A DNA stretch of 8,353 nt from Opitutia bacterium (GTDB lineage: Bacteria > Verrucomicrobiota > Verrucomicrobiia > Opitutales > Seribacteraceae), in contig JABGUO010000309.1 of NCBI GenBank assembly GCA_018646565.1, positions 1-8,353 of the forward strand, read 5' to 3'. Within the stretch, counting starts at the first letter, position 1, and every line of letters starts with the position of its first letter. Made by a program: the position numbers and the translations under genes. The notes beneath the pieces were generated by a model. It was given only the letters and a program-made list of their open reading frames with translations, searched no databases and was not told where the DNA came from. Positions 5,959 to 8,353 of this stretch are shown here, in pieces.

Positions 5959-8353
5959 TTACTGCCCCACACCCTTTATTTGATAAAGAATCTTAGCAGA
6001 GTCACGATTAAATGCCTGTTCAAACTCAGGGTAATAATTGATTACCTCGTAAAAGAATCGTGCCACATCGTAATCGATCACATGATATTTATCTTTTAAT
6101 TCTTGCTCGGTGGGAAAAGTAATTTGTCGCCCTACTCTAAACTCGTCTATCGTGACCGGCATAGTACTATTTAAAGCTAAAATTCTCTTTAGAACAAGGA
6201 CGCCCTTTAATACCTCCAGTGCATTTGCTCCACGAACTCCCGGGGGTGAGATGCTATTGGATAATAGAATTGTATTTCGCTCAGGATCGTTGGTATTGAG
6301 TCGGCTCATTAGCTCAATGTAATGTGGAGCACTGGAGACAGAGGCACGATAAATCTTTGCCCTTGGATGCTCAAAAGGACCAGCAGAGTTCGCCTTATGA
6401 TCGGCAAAATTAAAAACTAATGAATTATCAACTTTACCATTCAATTTTGCAAACAGTAGGTTCAATAAATGAGTTTTGAACTTATTACCAAATTCGGCTT
6501 TTTGATTTTCTTCAAAAAGAAGAATATGATCGTCTGCAATATATTGATGGTATTTTGACTTATGAACAATTTCCCAAATCATCCTGCGAACGATTACTTC
6601 TTCTCCCGGTACTTTGTTATGAAGATAACTAAAAACGGGAGCATCGTCAGCTATTTCGGGGTGAGTTCTTTTGTATGTTTTTAGCTCTGAAAGTATATTT
6701 TGGTAAAATTCGCTCTTCGTCGCAAAAGAAAGATCAAAAAGGTCATCATCTCGAATACGATAGGCATTTCTAAACAATAAATTGTCAAAGGAATCAAAAG
6801 ACTGGGAATCCTTAGGAATAACATAACTAAATGATTTTTCAGATGCATCCATGATATGAGGGGTCAGGACAATAATCACTTCGCGATCGGCACCACTTTC
6901 GGACCTCGATTTAAAAAGATTTCCAATTACGGGAATTGAAGACAAAAAGGGGATTCCAATTTGCCCTTTAGTTTTCTTTTTATCAATTAGGCCACCAATT
7001 ATAAAGGGTGTATTGTCCGCAACTCGAACAAAACTCTGAACCGTTTTACTTTCAATACTAGGAGTCTTGTCTTTATCTGAAGCATCATAAATTGCACTAC
7101 TTACAATTGTCTCAGTCTGCATGGTCACCTCCGATCCGTCCTCCGAAATTCGTGGACGAATATTCAATACAATTCCGGTATCAATATAATTAACACTTTT
7201 CTGAGTTCCGTAATTTGTGGTTTGAATCGTTTCATTGGGAATTTGAGTACCAATTCGTATTAAAGCTTGCCTTCCATCGAGAACCAAGATGGTTGGATTG
7301 GTAAGAACTTCGGCTGTGCCATCAGAAATAAAAGCGTCTAGTGTAGCCTGAAAACCCAATGGATTAATTCTTGCCATACCAGCGGAATAAATTGGTACTC
7401 CGAAAGCCACACCAGTTTGCTTTTGCTGAAATTGAAATTTTGAATTTTCGTCAGAATCAAAAACCGTATTGAACTTATACTGACTACCATCTATTCCCCT
7501 CGCGACATTTCCGTTAAAATCAAGTTCGTCAAAATTAGTCGAAGTTCGACTTCCGTTTAGTTTGTATCGTAAACCCAATTCCTTTGCTTTATTGGTATTA
7601 ATTTCAACCACTAGTGCCTCAATAACAATCTGACTTGCAGCCACATCTACTTCATTTCTGAGTAAGTTTAAAAGCGCATTTAATTGTTCAGGATCCTTCT
7701 TCTCATAAATAAAAAGTAATCTCTGTTCGGGTGCTCCAGTTGTGGATTGATGAAGATAAGTACCACTCAAACGGTCAACACCTACAACATTTCTTGCTCC
7801 ATCCATAGCAGGTTGCATGAGACTGGTCTTCGCCGCATCTAAGATTTTGACCACAATAGGGTATTTTTTCGGTTGAGCAAATTCGGTAAAAATACTTTCG
7901 TTTATTGATTCTCCACGACCTGAGCTGAATTCTACGGTACTATACCCCAACGCTTTTAAGAGTGCTAAGACACGATCGCTTTGCATGTAACTTAATCGAT
8001 AAGAATAAAATGCATAGAAACTTTTCTCAGAACCTATTGGAGGAATGACCTGTGGTGTTTGCACAGGAGGCGCAAGTGCCTGTGCAGGGTATTGCCCCAC
8101 GACATTCGCTGCAGGAAAAGGTTGTCTCTGAGGTGCTTGATTTGGGTACGGTTGCGGTGCGAATTGGTTCTGGGGAATATTTTGAAAATTTTGTGGAACC
8201 TGTGGAGCAGGAGCCTGAGCAAGTAAACTATCAAATTCTATGCCCGAACCATTAAATTTCACTATATTTATGGCGGGTACTTGCTTCTTTTCAAAATCAA
8301 TTTGATTTGCTTTTGAGTCTAAAGTAAATTCTTCAGTTACTCCTAAATTTGAA
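5959..8353 (-). CDS. Secretin-family outer-membrane protein (GspD/PilQ-like) with long C-terminal extension (5' end outside window)
   Basis: At least 797 residues are encoded. Numbering here starts at the GTG at 8262, but the frame stays open upstream to the window edge with protein-like sequence (for example E-E-F-T-L-D-S-K-A-N-Q-I-D-F and K-K-Q-V-P-A-I-N-I-V), and there is no signal peptide after the GTG, so the true start lies beyond 8353. Residues about 15-78 are a Pro/Gln-rich linker. A small alpha/beta N-type region follows (about 80-205). The secretin core (about 205-472) shows I-V-I-E-A-L-V-V-E-I, A-E-V-L-T-N-P-T-I-L-V-L-D-G, D-T-G-I-V-L-N-I-R-P, F-I-I-G-G-L-I, I-P-F-L-S-S-I-P-V-I-G-N-L-F and R-E-V-I-I-V-L-T-P-H-I. 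Secretins form multimeric outer-membrane channels for type II secretion or type IV pili. Residues 473-767 are a mixed, charged extension I cannot assign. Which machine it serves is not shown, as no partner genes are in the window. Confidence 0.9.
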   Translation of the reverse strand, partial: SNLGVTEEFTLDSKANQIDFEKKQVPAINIVKFNGSGIEFDSLLAQAPAPQVPQNFQNIPQNQFAPQPYPNQAPQRQPFPAANVVGQYPAQALAPPVQTPQVIPPIGSEKSFYAFYSYRLSYMQSDRVLALLKALGYSTVEFSSGRGESINESIFTEFAQPKKYPIVVKILDAAKTSLMQPAMDGARNVVGVDRLSGTYLHQSTTGAPEQRLLFIYEKKDPEQLNALLNLLRNEVDVAASQIVIEALVVEINTNKAKELGLRYKLNGSRTSTNFDELDFNGNVARGIDGSQYKFNTVFDSDENSKFQFQQKQTGVAFGVPIYSAGMARINPLGFQATLDAFISDGTAEVLTNPTILVLDGRQALIRIGTQIPNETIQTTNYGTQKSVNYIDTGIVLNIRPRISEDGSEVTMQTETIVSSAIYDASDKDKTPSIESKTVQSFVRVADNTPFIIGGLIDKKKTKGQIGIPFLSSIPVIGNLFKSRSESGADREVIIVLTPHIMDASEKSFSYVIPKDSQSFDSFDNLLFRNAYRIRDDDLFDLSFATKSEFYQNILSELKTYKRTHPEIADDAPVFSYLHNKVPGEEVIVRRMIWEIVHKSKYHQYIADDHILLFEENQKAEFGNKFKTHLLNLLFAKLNGKVDNSLVFNFADHKANSAGPFEHPRAKIYRASVSSAPHYIELMSRLNTNDPERNTILLSNSISPPGVRGANALEVLKGVLVLKRILALNSTMPVTIDEFRVGRQITFPTEQELKDKYHVIDYDVARFFYEVINYYPEFEQAFNRDSAKILYQIKGVGQ

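Noticed and set aside
8034..8255. Open frames on both strands within the Pro/Gln-rich linker region
   Set aside because: Low-complexity codons of the secretin linker leave other frames open by chance; neither product looks like a real protein.

Overview
The window is A+T-rich bacterial DNA with tightly packed genes and almost no recognisable Shine-Dalgarno sites. It carries two formylglycine-type sulfatases (one intact, one broken), a secreted Gfo/Idh/MocA oxidoreductase with a Tat-like leader, a CBM6-like domain end, and a secretin. This combination points to a PVC-type polysaccharide degrader (Verrucomicrobiota, Lentisphaerota or Planctomycetota), probably marine. That placement is inferred from gene content; there is no rRNA or other marker to confirm it.

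Layout, plus strand (1-4618): the 3' end of a gene with a CBM6-like C-terminus (1-195); an intact iduronate-2-sulfatase-like sulfatase ending in two tandem EF-hand calcium loops (324-2189); a 100-residue small secreted protein broken by a one-base frameshift at its signal-peptide cleavage region (2209-2510); a perfect 11-bp hairpin, probably a terminator (2528-2564); a second sulfatase reduced to its N- and C-terminal ends by a frameshift at a C7 run, an apparently lost start and an internal deletion of about 1 kb (2581-3192); then an intact Gfo/Idh/MocA-family protein (3287-4618). Together these read as a fragment of a sulfated-polysaccharide or glycan catabolic locus whose middle is decaying.

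Layout, minus strand (8353-4621): a secretin-family outer-membrane protein that runs off the right edge. Its reading frame stays open to base 8353, so the GTG at 8262 is probably not the true start. It has a Pro/Gln-rich linker before the secretin core and an unrecognised C-terminal extension of about 295 residues. It is followed 54 bp downstream by a predicted lipoprotein carrying a complete eukaryotic-type class I 3',5'-cyclic nucleotide phosphodiesterase domain. The two genes are probably co-transcribed. They converge on the oxidoreductase gene, with stop codons only 2 bp apart.

The most notable item is the class I phosphodiesterase. All of its expected metal, acid and purine-binding residues are visible, and it sits behind a lipobox signal peptide, so it is predicted to act outside the cytoplasm rather than on the intracellular second-messenger pool. 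No CRISPR array, tRNA, rRNA or insertion sequence was seen.
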